Part shown: in pieces, positions 34,897-42,947 of the stretch
Layout: each line of letters opens with the position of its first letter
Numbering within the stretch: the first letter of the stretch is position 1
Origin: Yinghuangia elevatio
GTDB taxonomy: Bacteria > Actinomycetota > Actinomycetes > Streptomycetales > Streptomycetaceae
NCBI RefSeq assembly: GCF_040649515.1
Contig: NZ_JBEZFP010000035.1
Coordinates: 7,010-71,009 of the forward strand
Reading direction: 5' to 3'
DNA length: 64,000 nt
The notes under the pieces: model-generated
Databases searched by the model: none
Seen by the model: only the letters and a program-made list of their open reading frames with translations
Told to the model about the DNA's origin: nothing
Made by a program: the position numbers and the translations under genes

Positions 34897-35781
34897 TCAG
34901 CGGCGGCGGGTGACCTTGTCCAGCAGGCGGACCACCCGTTCCGGGGGAGTGCGGACGCCGGTCGCCACGCCCTTCGCGTAGTCGGACAGCATGCGCGGGG
35001 CCAGGGCGTCCAGGACCGCCCCGGTCTTCGCGTCCGAGCCCACCAGGTAGCGCGGCCGGGGGCGCGGCGTGAGCAGTGCGTGGCGTACCGCCTGCGCGAC
35101 CGGCCCGGGGGCGGGCAGCGACGACGAGCGGCGCAGGATGCCGTCGGCCATCTCGTACGACTCGGTGTACGCGGAGTTCTTGCGCGGCGGGAGGCGGTTC
35201 ATGCTGCGCTCCCAGATGTCCGTCCCGAAGCTGCCCGGCTCGATGAGGACGACCCTGACCCCGAACTGCGCGACCTCGATCCGCAGCGCGTCCGACACGG
35301 CCGCCAGCCCCTGCTTGCTTGCGCAGTACCAGCCCAGGAACGGCGCCGAGACCCGCCCGGAGATCGACGAGATGTTGACGATGCGCCCGCTGCGCCGCTG
35401 CCGCATCTGCGGCAGGACCAGCCGGGCGATGCGCGCCGGCGCGATCAGGTTCGTCTCAAGTTGCAGGCGGGCCTGCTCGTCGTCGACGTCCTCGACCGCG
35501 CCCGGCTGGGCGAAGCCGGCGTTGTTGACGACCGCCCACGGGCCGCCGCCGGTCATCGTGGCGATCTCGGTGAACGCCCGGACCGTCGAGGTGGCGTCGC
35601 ACACGTCCAGCAGCACGGTCCGCACGCCGAGTCCGTCGCGCTCGGCCGCCTCCCGCAGCCGCTGCGCCTTGTCCTCGGAGCGCGCGGTCCCGATGACGTC
35701 GAGCCCCGCGCGGGCCAACTCCAGAGCGGTCGCGAGACCGATGCCGCCGGTCGCGCCCGTCACGACCACGCTCTTGGTCAT
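34897..35781 (-). CDS. Short-chain dehydrogenase/reductase (SDR)
   Basis: A 294-aa classical SDR. The cofactor loop is TGATGGIG, the motif NNAG is at about 89-92, the catalytic Ser is in NISSISG and the YxxxK motif is YCASK. Arginine after the second strand (TARSEDK) suggests NADP(H). The substrate is unknown. GGAAGGA lies 6 nt before the ATG. It faces the thioesterase divergently with about 185 bp between starts. Confidence 0.9.
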   Translation of the reverse strand: MTKSVVVTGATGGIGLATALELARAGLDVIGTARSEDKAQRLREAAERDGLGVRTVLLDVCDATSTVRAFTEIATMTGGGPWAVVNNAGFAQPGAVEDVDDEQARLQLETNLIAPARIARLVLPQMRQRRSGRIVNISSISGRVSAPFLGWYCASKQGLAAVSDALRIEVAQFGVRVVLIEPGSFGTDIWERSMNRLPPRKNSAYTESYEMADGILRRSSSLPAPGPVAQAVRHALLTPRPRPRYLVGSDAKTGAVLDALAPRMLSDYAKGVATGVRTPPERVVRLLDKVTRRR

Positions 35782-35952
35782 TTGCGTCCTTCCGTCCTGC
35801 CGCCTGCCCACCCGCTGGACGCCCGCCCGCCTGAGCGGCCCGTGCCGCCCCGAGCCCCGGCCCACGACCGTAGTGCTCCCGGGCCCGCGCCGCCCACCAC
35901 CCGCGACGCCGCCGCGGGGCGGGCTGGACACCGTCCGACCGGCGAAAGGCAG

Positions 35953-35958
35953 TAATGT
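35953..35958 (+). promoter_or_regulatory. -10 hexamer of a leaderless promoter
   Basis: TAATGT ends 7 nt before GTG 35966, the best match to TATAAT among the leaderless candidates in this window. Confidence 0.55.
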
Positions 35959-35965
35959 CCCCCGG

Positions 35966-36547
35966 GTGAGTCGACCTTCATCCCTGACCCCGGCTCCGGA
36001 CGCCACGGTGCCCGGGCCGCATGCGAGCGCACCTCCCCCGGGCACCGAGTTGGGCGAGCATTACGACGGCTGCTTCGGCTGCGGCGAGGACCTCGAGAAC
36101 GGGCTGCGGCTGCGCACCCGGGTCGGCGAGGGCGTCAGCGTGGACACCGAGTTCGTGGTGGGCACCGGCCACCAGGGCGCCCCCGGCCTGGCCCACGGCG
36201 GACTGCTGAGCTGCGCGTTCGACGAGGCGCTGGGTGCGCTGGGCTACCTGCTGCACCAGCCGGCGGTCACCGCCCGCCTGGAGACGGACTTCCGCCGCCC
36301 GGTGCCGGTGGGCTCGACGCTGTACATCCACGCGTGGTGCACGGGCGTCGAGGGCCGCAAGATCTTCGCCCGCGCGACCGGACGCCTGGACGCGCCGGAC
36401 GGCCCGGTCGCGGTCGAGGCCGCGTCGCTGTTCATCGCCGTCGGGTTCGAGCACTTCGTGTCGCACGGGCGTGCCGAGGACGTCGAACGGGCGATGGCGA
36501 ACCCCGATGTCGTGAAGGCCGCGCGGGCTTTCGAGGTGAACCCGTGA
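35966..36547 (+). CDS. Hotdog-fold thioesterase (PaaI family)
   Basis: A 193-aa protein. After a Pro-rich N-terminus of about 28 residues it has YDGCFGCGEDLENGLRLR (two cysteines) and the hotdog helix motif GLAHGGLLSCAFDEALG, where acyl-CoA thioesterases of this family place their catalytic acid. Strand TARLETDFRRPVPVG follows. It probably hydrolyses an acyl-CoA; the substrate is not known. The stop overlaps the dUTPase GTG by 4 nt, so the two are coupled. The GTG start is set by the leaderless promoter. Confidence 0.86.
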   Translation: MSRPSSLTPAPDATVPGPHASAPPPGTELGEHYDGCFGCGEDLENGLRLRTRVGEGVSVDTEFVVGTGHQGAPGLAHGGLLSCAFDEALGALGYLLHQPAVTARLETDFRRPVPVGSTLYIHAWCTGVEGRKIFARATGRLDAPDGPVAVEAASLFIAVGFEHFVSHGRAEDVERAMANPDVVKAARAFEVNP

Positions 36548-37071
36548 CCGGTCCGGTGGACATCCTGGTGCAGCGGCTCGACGCCGAACTGCCGCTGCCG
36601 GCGTACGCCCATCCGGGCGACGCGGGCGCGGACCTGGTCACCGCCGTCGACGCCGAGCTCGGCCCGGGGGAGCGCGCCGTGCTGCCCACCGGGGTCGCGA
36701 TCGCGCTGCCCGACGGCTATGCCGCGTTCGTCCACCCGCGTTCCGGACTTGCGGCACGTTGCGGGGTGTCGCTGGTGAATACCCCGGGCACGATCGATGC
36801 GGGATACCGTGGCGAGATCAGGGTCATCGTGGTCAACCACGATCTGCGCGAAAGCGTCTCGTTCCGCCGCGGTGACCGGATCGCCCAGCTTGTCGTGCAG
36901 AAGGTCGAGCGGGCGAGATTCCACGAGGTCGGCGTCCTGCCGGGTTCGGACCGGGCCGAGGGCGGCTTCGGATCGACCGGCGGCCACGCCGCCGTCGTGG
37001 GCAACGGCACCGACGCCGGTGCCGTCACAGTGACAGTGCAGGACTCGGCTTCCGACAGGGAAGGGATCTGA
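36544..37071 (+). CDS. dut: Deoxyuridine 5'-triphosphate nucleotidohydrolase
   Basis: A 175-aa trimeric dUTPase that converts dUTP to dUMP and pyrophosphate, keeping uracil out of DNA and feeding dTMP synthesis. All five motifs are present: AGADL, HPRSGLA, NTPGTIDAGYRGEI with the catalytic Asp, RGDRIAQLVVQ and EGGFGSTG. The C-terminus extends about 25 residues past motif V. The GTG start overlaps the thioesterase stop. It is followed after 1 nt by DUF3710, the same order as mycobacterial dut-Rv2696c. Confidence 0.96.
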   Translation: MTGPVDILVQRLDAELPLPAYAHPGDAGADLVTAVDAELGPGERAVLPTGVAIALPDGYAAFVHPRSGLAARCGVSLVNTPGTIDAGYRGEIRVIVVNHDLRESVSFRRGDRIAQLVVQKVERARFHEVGVLPGSDRAEGGFGSTGGHAAVVGNGTDAGAVTVTVQDSASDREGI

Positions 37072-37072
37072 C

Positions 37073-37885
37073 GTGTTCCGACGTCGCCGACGCAACGAAG
37101 AAGCCGACCAGCCCGTCGACGAACTCGACGACGACCTCGCCGCCGACGAGGACGAGGCCGAGGCGGAGGACGGGCCGGCCGACGCCCCGGCGGACGACGA
37201 GGCGCTGAACCGCCCGCTGCCGCCCGCGCCGCGGCCGGACGGGCCGTGGGACGAGGACGAGCTCGACGAGCCGCACGAGGGCCGCATCGACCTGGGCGGG
37301 CTGCTGGTGCCCGCGGTCGAGGGCATGGAACTGCGCGTCGAGGTCGCCAACGACCTGATCATCGCGGCCACCGTGATCCTCGGGGACAGCGCCGTGCAGC
37401 TGCAGGGTTTCGCGGCGCCGCGCAGCGAGGGCATCTGGCACGAGATCCGCAAGGAGATCGCGAGCGGCATCACGCAGCAGGGCGGCCTGGTCGACGAGCT
37501 CGACGGCGGGCTCGGCTGGGAGCTGCGCGCGCAGGTGCCCGTACAGCTTCCGGACGGCACGCAGGGCGCGCAGCTGGTGCGCTTCGTGGGCTGCGACGGC
37601 CCGCGCTGGTTCCTGCGCGGGGTGATCTCCGGCCGCGCCGCGGTGGACGCCGACACCGGTGCGGACCTGGAGCGGATCTTCCGCGAGACGGTGATCGTGC
37701 GCGGCGCCGACCCGATGGCGCCCCGCGACCCGATCCTGCTGCGCCTGCCGGACAACGCCCAGATCGACCCGGCGAGCGGCGTGGCGCCGCCCACCGCCGA
37801 GGAGGTCGACGACTCGGGCAAGAACCCGTACAGCGGCGACCTGAACCCGTTCTCGCGCGGCCCGGAGATCACCGAGGTCCGCTAG
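37073..37885 (+). CDS. DUF3710 family protein
   Basis: A 270-aa soluble protein. A basic start (MFRRRRRN) is followed by about 60 very acidic residues and then the DUF3710 domain from about residue 70 (GRIDLGGLLVPAVEGMELRVE) to 235, with GIWHEIRKEI as a recognisable core. It is conserved in actinobacteria beside dut; the function is unknown. GGAAGGG lies 8 nt before the GTG. The operon ends in the strongest terminator of the window. Confidence 0.9.
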   Translation: MFRRRRRNEEADQPVDELDDDLAADEDEAEAEDGPADAPADDEALNRPLPPAPRPDGPWDEDELDEPHEGRIDLGGLLVPAVEGMELRVEVANDLIIAATVILGDSAVQLQGFAAPRSEGIWHEIRKEIASGITQQGGLVDELDGGLGWELRAQVPVQLPDGTQGAQLVRFVGCDGPRWFLRGVISGRAAVDADTGADLERIFRETVIVRGADPMAPRDPILLRLPDNAQIDPASGVAPPTAEEVDDSGKNPYSGDLNPFSRGPEITEVR

Positions 37886-37925
37886 TCGGCCAGGTCGTGT
37901 CGACCTGAGCGCACCCGGCTTCCGC

Positions 37926-37970
37926 AAGGGGCCCGGACACACCCGAACGAGGGTGTGGCCGGGCCCCTTT
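37926..37970 (+). terminator. Rho-independent terminator of the dut operon
   Basis: An 18-bp stem with one mismatch (AAGGGGCCCGG-A-CACACCC against GGGTGTG-G-CCGGGCCCCTT), a 6-nt loop and a trailing T run. It separates the dut operon from kdp. Confidence 0.85.
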
Positions 37971-38082
37971 CGCATGTCCGCGGCCGCCCCCTCGGAAGCC
38001 GCGCATCAGGGCCGCGTATGGACGGCGTCAATATGCCGCGGGGCCGCGTCAAGGCGCCGCTAGCGCTCGACGAAATGCCTGA

Positions 38083-38097
38083 TTTATAGCGCTTTTG
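38083..38097 (+). promoter_or_regulatory. AT-rich KdpE-box-like element
   Basis: TTTATAGCGCTTTTG stands out in GC-rich sequence 72 nt upstream of the first kdp ORF. It resembles the E. coli KdpE site (TTTATA followed by a T run). The identity is inference from shape and position. Confidence 0.35.
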
Positions 38098-38168
38098 TGG
38101 GAGCTGGGGCTGCTACCAATGACCCCGCAACACACAACCTCTCACCAACTCTCACGAGGAGACCCGCG

Positions 38169-38252
38169 ATGGCTGACCTGGCCTTCGTACTCCTGACGGT
38201 CGCGTTCTTCGCGCTCGTCGCCGCCATCGCCAAGGGGGTGGCCAAGCTGTGA
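38169..38252 (+). CDS. 27-aa membrane peptide preceding kdpF
   Basis: A 27-residue frame: MADLAF, a hydrophobic helix (VLLTVAFFALVAAIA) and KGVAKL. AGGAG lies 8-9 nt upstream of the ATG and the stop overlaps the kdpF start by 4 nt (GTGA), so it is the first cistron of the kdp operon. Its likeness to KdpF (single span, short, basic end) suggests an extra KdpF-like stabilising peptide; this is inference. Confidence 0.65.
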   Translation: MADLAFVLLTVAFFALVAAIAKGVAKL

Positions 38253-38341
38253 ACGCGGACAGCGTTGTCGGCCTCGTCGTCGCCGTCGCCCTGCTCGGCT
38301 ACCTGGTGCTCGCCCTCATCTTCCCCGAGAGGTTCCAGTGA
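38249..38341 (+). CDS. kdpF: Potassium-transporting ATPase small subunit KdpF
   Basis: A 30-aa single-span peptide from GTG, with the helix VVGLVVAVALLGYLVLALIF and the KdpF-typical ending FPERFQ. In E. coli KdpF stabilises the KdpABC complex in the membrane. It overlaps both neighbours by 4 nt. Confidence 0.88.
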   Translation: MNADSVVGLVVAVALLGYLVLALIFPERFQ

Positions 38342-40002
38342 GTCCCACCATCGCAGGGATCCTGCAGATCTCCCTGCTGATAGCCCTGCTCGCCGCGGTG
38401 CACCGCCCGTTCGGCGACTACATGGCCAAGGTCTACTCCTCGGACAAGCACACGCGTCCGGAGCGCTGGATCTACCGGGCCATCGGGGCCAACCCCGACT
38501 CCGGCCAGCGCTGGGGCATCTATCTGCGCAGCGTGCTGGCGTTCTCGATGTTCTCGCTGCTCGGCCTGTACGCGCTGCTGCGCTTCCAGGACAAGCTGCC
38601 GTGGAACCTCGGCTTCCAGCCCATGAAGGCCGACCAGGCGTTCAACACCGCCGCATCCTTCACCGCCAACACCAACTGGCAGTCCTACTCCGGTGAGTCC
38701 GCGGTCGGCCACACCGTGCAGATGGCCGGCCTGACGGTGCAGAACTTCGTCTCGGCGGCGGTCGGCATGGCCGTCGCGGTCGCCCTCGTACGCGGCTTCA
38801 TCCGGGTTCGCACCGGCGAAATCGGCAACTTCTGGGTCGACCTGGTGCGCGGCTCGGTCCGCATCCTGCTGCCCATCGCGGTCATCGGCACCATCGTGCT
38901 GGTCGCCTCGGGCACCCTGCAGAACCTCGCCGACCCGCACACCGTCACCACGCTCAACGGCGGTACGCAGACCATCACCGGCGGTCCGGTGGCCTCGCAG
39001 GAAGTCGTCAAGGAGCTCGGCACCAACGGCGGCGGCTTCTACAACGCCAACTCCGCGCACCCCTTCGAGAACCCGAACGCGTTCACGAACCTGTTCGAGA
39101 TCTTCCTGATCCTGGTCATCCCGTTCTCGATGCCGCGCACGTTCGGCACGCTGGTCGGCTCGGCCAAGCAGGGCTACGCGATCCTCGGCGCGATGTTCGC
39201 CCTGTGGTTCGTCGCGGTAGTGCTGATGACCTGGACCGAGATGCACCACAACGGCACCGCCCTGGAGATCGCGGGCGGGTCGACGGAAGGCAAGGAGCAG
39301 CGCTTCGGCGTGCCGGGCTCATCGCTGTTCGCGACGTCGACGACCATGACCTCGACCGGCGCGGTGAACTCGTTCCACTCCTCGTTCACCGGCCTCGGCG
39401 GCGGCCTGACGATGCTCGGCATGATGCTCGGCGAGATCTCGCCCGGCGGTGTCGGCTCCGGCCTCTACGGCATGTTGATCATGGCGATCCTGGCGGTCTT
39501 CGTGGCGGGCCTCATGGTCGGCCGCACGCCCGAGTACCTGGGCAAGAAGATCGGCGCCGGTGAGATGAAGCTCGTCGCGATGTACATCCTGGTCGTCCCG
39601 GCCACCATCCTCACGATGACCGGCATCGCGCTCGCGCTCCCGGGTGAACGCGCCTCGATCCTCAACTCCGACTCACCGCACGGCCTGTCGGAAGTGCTGT
39701 ACGCGTACACGTCCGGTGCCAACAACAACGGCTCCGCCTTCGCCGGCCTGGGCGCGAACACCGAGTACTACAACACCACCATCGGCTTCGCGATGCTGAT
39801 CGGCCGGTTCCTCACCATCGCACTCGTCCTCGCACTGGCCGGCCGCCTGGTCGAGCAGCGCCACGTCCCGGAGACGGTCGGCACGCTCAAGACCCACCGG
39901 CCGCTGTTCGTCGGCACGCTCATCGGCGTGATCGTCGTCGTCACGGGCCTGACCTTCTTCCCGTCTCTCGCCCTCGGCCCGATCGCGGAGGGGCTCGCAT
40001 AA
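38338..40002 (+). CDS. kdpA: Potassium-transporting ATPase subunit KdpA
   Basis: A 554-aa channel-like subunit that selects K+. The selectivity-loop segments are recognisable, such as NTAASFTANTNWQSYSGE and GTNGGGFYNANSAHPFENPN. About ten membrane spans. The GTG start overlaps the kdpF stop. KdpA belongs to the SKT superfamily and delivers K+ to KdpB in high-affinity uptake under K+ limitation. Confidence 0.97.
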   Translation: MSPTIAGILQISLLIALLAAVHRPFGDYMAKVYSSDKHTRPERWIYRAIGANPDSGQRWGIYLRSVLAFSMFSLLGLYALLRFQDKLPWNLGFQPMKADQAFNTAASFTANTNWQSYSGESAVGHTVQMAGLTVQNFVSAAVGMAVAVALVRGFIRVRTGEIGNFWVDLVRGSVRILLPIAVIGTIVLVASGTLQNLADPHTVTTLNGGTQTITGGPVASQEVVKELGTNGGGFYNANSAHPFENPNAFTNLFEIFLILVIPFSMPRTFGTLVGSAKQGYAILGAMFALWFVAVVLMTWTEMHHNGTALEIAGGSTEGKEQRFGVPGSSLFATSTTMTSTGAVNSFHSSFTGLGGGLTMLGMMLGEISPGGVGSGLYGMLIMAILAVFVAGLMVGRTPEYLGKKIGAGEMKLVAMYILVVPATILTMTGIALALPGERASILNSDSPHGLSEVLYAYTSGANNNGSAFAGLGANTEYYNTTIGFAMLIGRFLTIALVLALAGRLVEQRHVPETVGTLKTHRPLFVGTLIGVIVVVTGLTFFPSLALGPIAEGLA

Positions 40003-40004
40003 CC

Positions 40005-42128
40005 ATGACCACCACACTCAACGCTCCGCAGAGCGCCCCCACCCCGTCGCCCGAGCACCCGTCCGGCCCCGGCCGCGTCTCGGCCGGCCTCTTCGACCCC
40101 GCGCAACTGCTGCGCTCGCTGCCCGAGGCGCTGCGCAAGCTCGATCCGCGCGTGATGGTGCGTACGCCCGTCATGTTCGTCGTCGAGGTCGGCTCGGTCC
40201 TCACCACCGTCATGGCGGTCAAGGACCCTGGCACCTTCGCCTGGGTCACCGCCGTCTGGCTGTGGCTGACCGTGCTGTTCGCCAACCTCGCCGAGGCGGT
40301 CGCAGAGGGCCGCGGCAAGGCGCAGGCGGACACGCTGCGCAAGGCCAAGACCGACACCGTCGCGCGGCGCCTCGTTGGGGACCGCGAGGAGCGCGTGCCC
40401 GGTGCCGACCTCAGGATCGGCGACCTGGTCGTTTGCGAGGCCGGCGACGTGATTCCCGGCGACGGCGACGTCGTCGAAGGTGTCGCGAGCGTCGACGAGT
40501 CGGCCATCACGGGCGAATCGGCGCCCGTCATCCGCGAGTCCGGCGGCGACCGTTCGGCGGTCACGGGCGGCACCAAGGTGCTGTCCGACCGGATCGTCGT
40601 CAAGATCACCACGAAGCCCGGCGAGACCTTCATCGACCGGATGATCGCCCTCGTCGAGGGTGCCGCAAGGCAGAAGACGCCGAACGAGATCGCCCTCGAC
40701 ATCCTGCTCGCGTCGCTCACGATCATCTTCCTCTTCGCGGTCGTGACGCTTCAGCCGCTGGCCGTCTACTCCGGCGCCGAGCAGTCGCTCGTCGTCCTGG
40801 TGGCCCTGCTGATCTGCCTGATCCCGACCACCATCGGGGCCCTGCTGTCCGCGATCGGCATCGCGGGCATGGACCGGCTGGTCCAGCGCAATGTGCTGGC
40901 CATGTCCGGGCGCGCGGTCGAGGCCGCGGGCGACGTCAGCACGCTGCTGCTCGACAAGACCGGCACCATCACGCTGGGCAACCGCCAGGCGAGCGAGTTC
41001 GTCGCGCTGGACGGCGTCGCCCAGGACGAACTGGCGGACGCCGCGCAGCTCTCGTCGCTCGCCGACGAGACGCCCGAGGGACGGTCGATCGTGGTGCTCG
41101 CGAAGACCGCGTACGGCCTGCGCGAGCGCCACGAGGGCGAACTCGGGCACGCCGAGTGGATCGCCTTCACGGCGCAGTCCCGCATGTCCGGTGTGGACCT
41201 CGTCGAGAAGGACGGCGTACGCCGCATCCGCAAGGGCGCCGCCTCCGCCGTCAACGCCTGGGTCGCCGAGCGCGGAGGCTCCGTACCGCGGCAGTCCGGC
41301 GAGACCGTCGAAGCCATCTCCGCGGCCGGCGGCACCCCGCTGCTGGTCGCGGTCGAGGACGCCGGCGGCGCGCGCGTCCTCGGCGTCATCCACCTCAAGG
41401 ACGTCGTCAAGGAGGGCATGCGCGAGCGGTTCGACGAACTGCGCCGCATGGGCATCCGGACGATCATGATCACCGGTGACAACCCGCTGACCGCCAAGGC
41501 GATCGCGGACGAGGCCGGCGTCGACGACTTCCTCGCGGAGGCCACTCCCGAGGACAAGTTGGCGCTGATCAAGCGCGAGCAGGCGGGCGGCAAGCTCGTC
41601 GCGATGACCGGCGACGGTACGAACGACGCGCCCGCGCTCGCCCAGGCGGACGTGGGCGTGGCCATGAACACCGGCACTTCCGCCGCCAAGGAAGCCGGCA
41701 ACATGGTCGACCTCGACTCGAACCCGACCAAGCTCATCGAGATCGTCGAGATCGGCAAGCAGCTCCTGATCACGCGCGGTGCGCTCACCACGTTCTCCAT
41801 CGCGAACGACGTGGCGAAGTACTTCGCGATCATCCCCGCGATGTTCGCGGTGGCGGGCGGCCCGGCGGGCCTGGCCCCGCTCGACAAGCTGAACATCATG
41901 CACCTGGCGACGCCGCAGTCGGCGATCATCTCGGCGGTCATCTTCAACGCCCTGATCATCGTCGCGCTCATCCCGCTGGCGCTGCGCGGCGTGCGCTACC
42001 GGCCCATGTCGGCGGACAAGATGCTGTCGCGCAACCTCGGCGTCTACGGCCTGGGCGGCCTGATCGCCCCGTTCGTCGGGATCAAACTCATCGACCTGGT
42101 CGTCTCGCTCATCCCCGGAATCGGTTGA
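40005..42128 (+). CDS. kdpB: Potassium-transporting ATPase ATP-binding subunit KdpB
   Basis: A 707-aa P-type ATPase. The phosphorylation motif DKTGTIT has Asp317, the TGES loop falls at 169-172 (its Ser is the site of inhibitory phosphorylation in E. coli KdpB), the ion helix has LIPTTIGALLSAIG, and the hinge is TGDGTNDAPALAQAD. A Pro/Ser-rich N-terminal tail of about 35 residues precedes TM1. It follows kdpA after 2 nt. Confidence 0.97.
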   Translation: MTTTLNAPQSAPTPSPEHPSGPGRVSAGLFDPAQLLRSLPEALRKLDPRVMVRTPVMFVVEVGSVLTTVMAVKDPGTFAWVTAVWLWLTVLFANLAEAVAEGRGKAQADTLRKAKTDTVARRLVGDREERVPGADLRIGDLVVCEAGDVIPGDGDVVEGVASVDESAITGESAPVIRESGGDRSAVTGGTKVLSDRIVVKITTKPGETFIDRMIALVEGAARQKTPNEIALDILLASLTIIFLFAVVTLQPLAVYSGAEQSLVVLVALLICLIPTTIGALLSAIGIAGMDRLVQRNVLAMSGRAVEAAGDVSTLLLDKTGTITLGNRQASEFVALDGVAQDELADAAQLSSLADETPEGRSIVVLAKTAYGLRERHEGELGHAEWIAFTAQSRMSGVDLVEKDGVRRIRKGAASAVNAWVAERGGSVPRQSGETVEAISAAGGTPLLVAVEDAGGARVLGVIHLKDVVKEGMRERFDELRRMGIRTIMITGDNPLTAKAIADEAGVDDFLAEATPEDKLALIKREQAGGKLVAMTGDGTNDAPALAQADVGVAMNTGTSAAKEAGNMVDLDSNPTKLIEIVEIGKQLLITRGALTTFSIANDVAKYFAIIPAMFAVAGGPAGLAPLDKLNIMHLATPQSAIISAVIFNALIIVALIPLALRGVRYRPMSADKMLSRNLGVYGLGGLIAPFVGIKLIDLVVSLIPGIG

Positions 42129-42133
42129 TAACC

Positions 42134-42880
42134 ATGGCCACCCAGACAAGCACCCGCATCCGCGTCTTCCTCGCGGGACTGCGCGCCCTGCTGGTCCTCA
42201 CGGTCCTGCTCGGCATCGCGTACCCGCTGGCCATGACCGGGATCGCGCAGGCCGCGTTCCCCGCCCAGGCCAACGGCTCGAAGGTGAAGGTCGACGGCAA
42301 GGAGGTCGGCTCCAGCCTGATCGGCCAGAGCTTCGACCTCGTCGACGGGGACGGCAACCCGCGCCTGTTCGACGCCCGGGGCCAGGAGGTCGTCGGGCAC
42401 GAGGCCGACGACGGCACCGTGACCTACACCTACCTCGCAAGCGGCGCGCAGCTGTCCGAGGAGCAGGCGGAGGGCGTCGGCACGCAGCCGGACCCGTCGT
42501 GGTTCCAGCCGCGGCCGTCGGCGGGCGGCTACGACCCGCTGGCCTCCGGCGCCTCGAACTACGGCCCGGAGAACCCCGAGTTCATCCAACTGGTCAAGGA
42601 CCGCAAGGCCGCGGTGGCGTCCTTCAACGGCGTCCCCGAGGACCGGGTGCCGGCCGACGCGGTCACCGCGTCCGGCTCGGGCCTCGACCCGCACATCTCG
42701 AAGTCGTACGCGCTCATCCAGGTGAACCGCGTCGCCGCCGAGCGCGGGCTCGACCCGGCCGTCGTCGGGAAGCTGGTCGACGACCACGTCGACGGGCGTG
42801 TCATCGGCATCCTCGGCGAACCCCGCGTCAACGTGCTGGAACTGAACATCGCACTGCAGAAGGCGGCCAAGGCGGAGTAG
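42134..42880 (+). CDS. kdpC: Potassium-transporting ATPase subunit KdpC
   Basis: A 248-aa single-span protein. The TM is at about 12-36 (ALLVLTVLLGIAYPLAMTGIAQ), followed by the periplasmic domain with GSSLIGQSF, WFQPRPSAGGYDP, VTASGSGLDPHIS and the ending RVNVLELNIAL. It is longer than E. coli KdpC (190 aa) because of an insert of about 50 residues after FDLVDGDGNPRL. ATG 42134 is chosen over the TTG 9 nt upstream. Confidence 0.95.
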   Translation: MATQTSTRIRVFLAGLRALLVLTVLLGIAYPLAMTGIAQAAFPAQANGSKVKVDGKEVGSSLIGQSFDLVDGDGNPRLFDARGQEVVGHEADDGTVTYTYLASGAQLSEEQAEGVGTQPDPSWFQPRPSAGGYDPLASGASNYGPENPEFIQLVKDRKAAVASFNGVPEDRVPADAVTASGSGLDPHISKSYALIQVNRVAAERGLDPAVVGKLVDDHVDGRVIGILGEPRVNVLELNIALQKAAKAE

Positions 42881-42947
42881 CCCCGGCCTCCGGGCCCACC
42901 CCGCCGGGTGGGCCCGGATCGTTCGGAATCCCCTGATGAGGACGACA

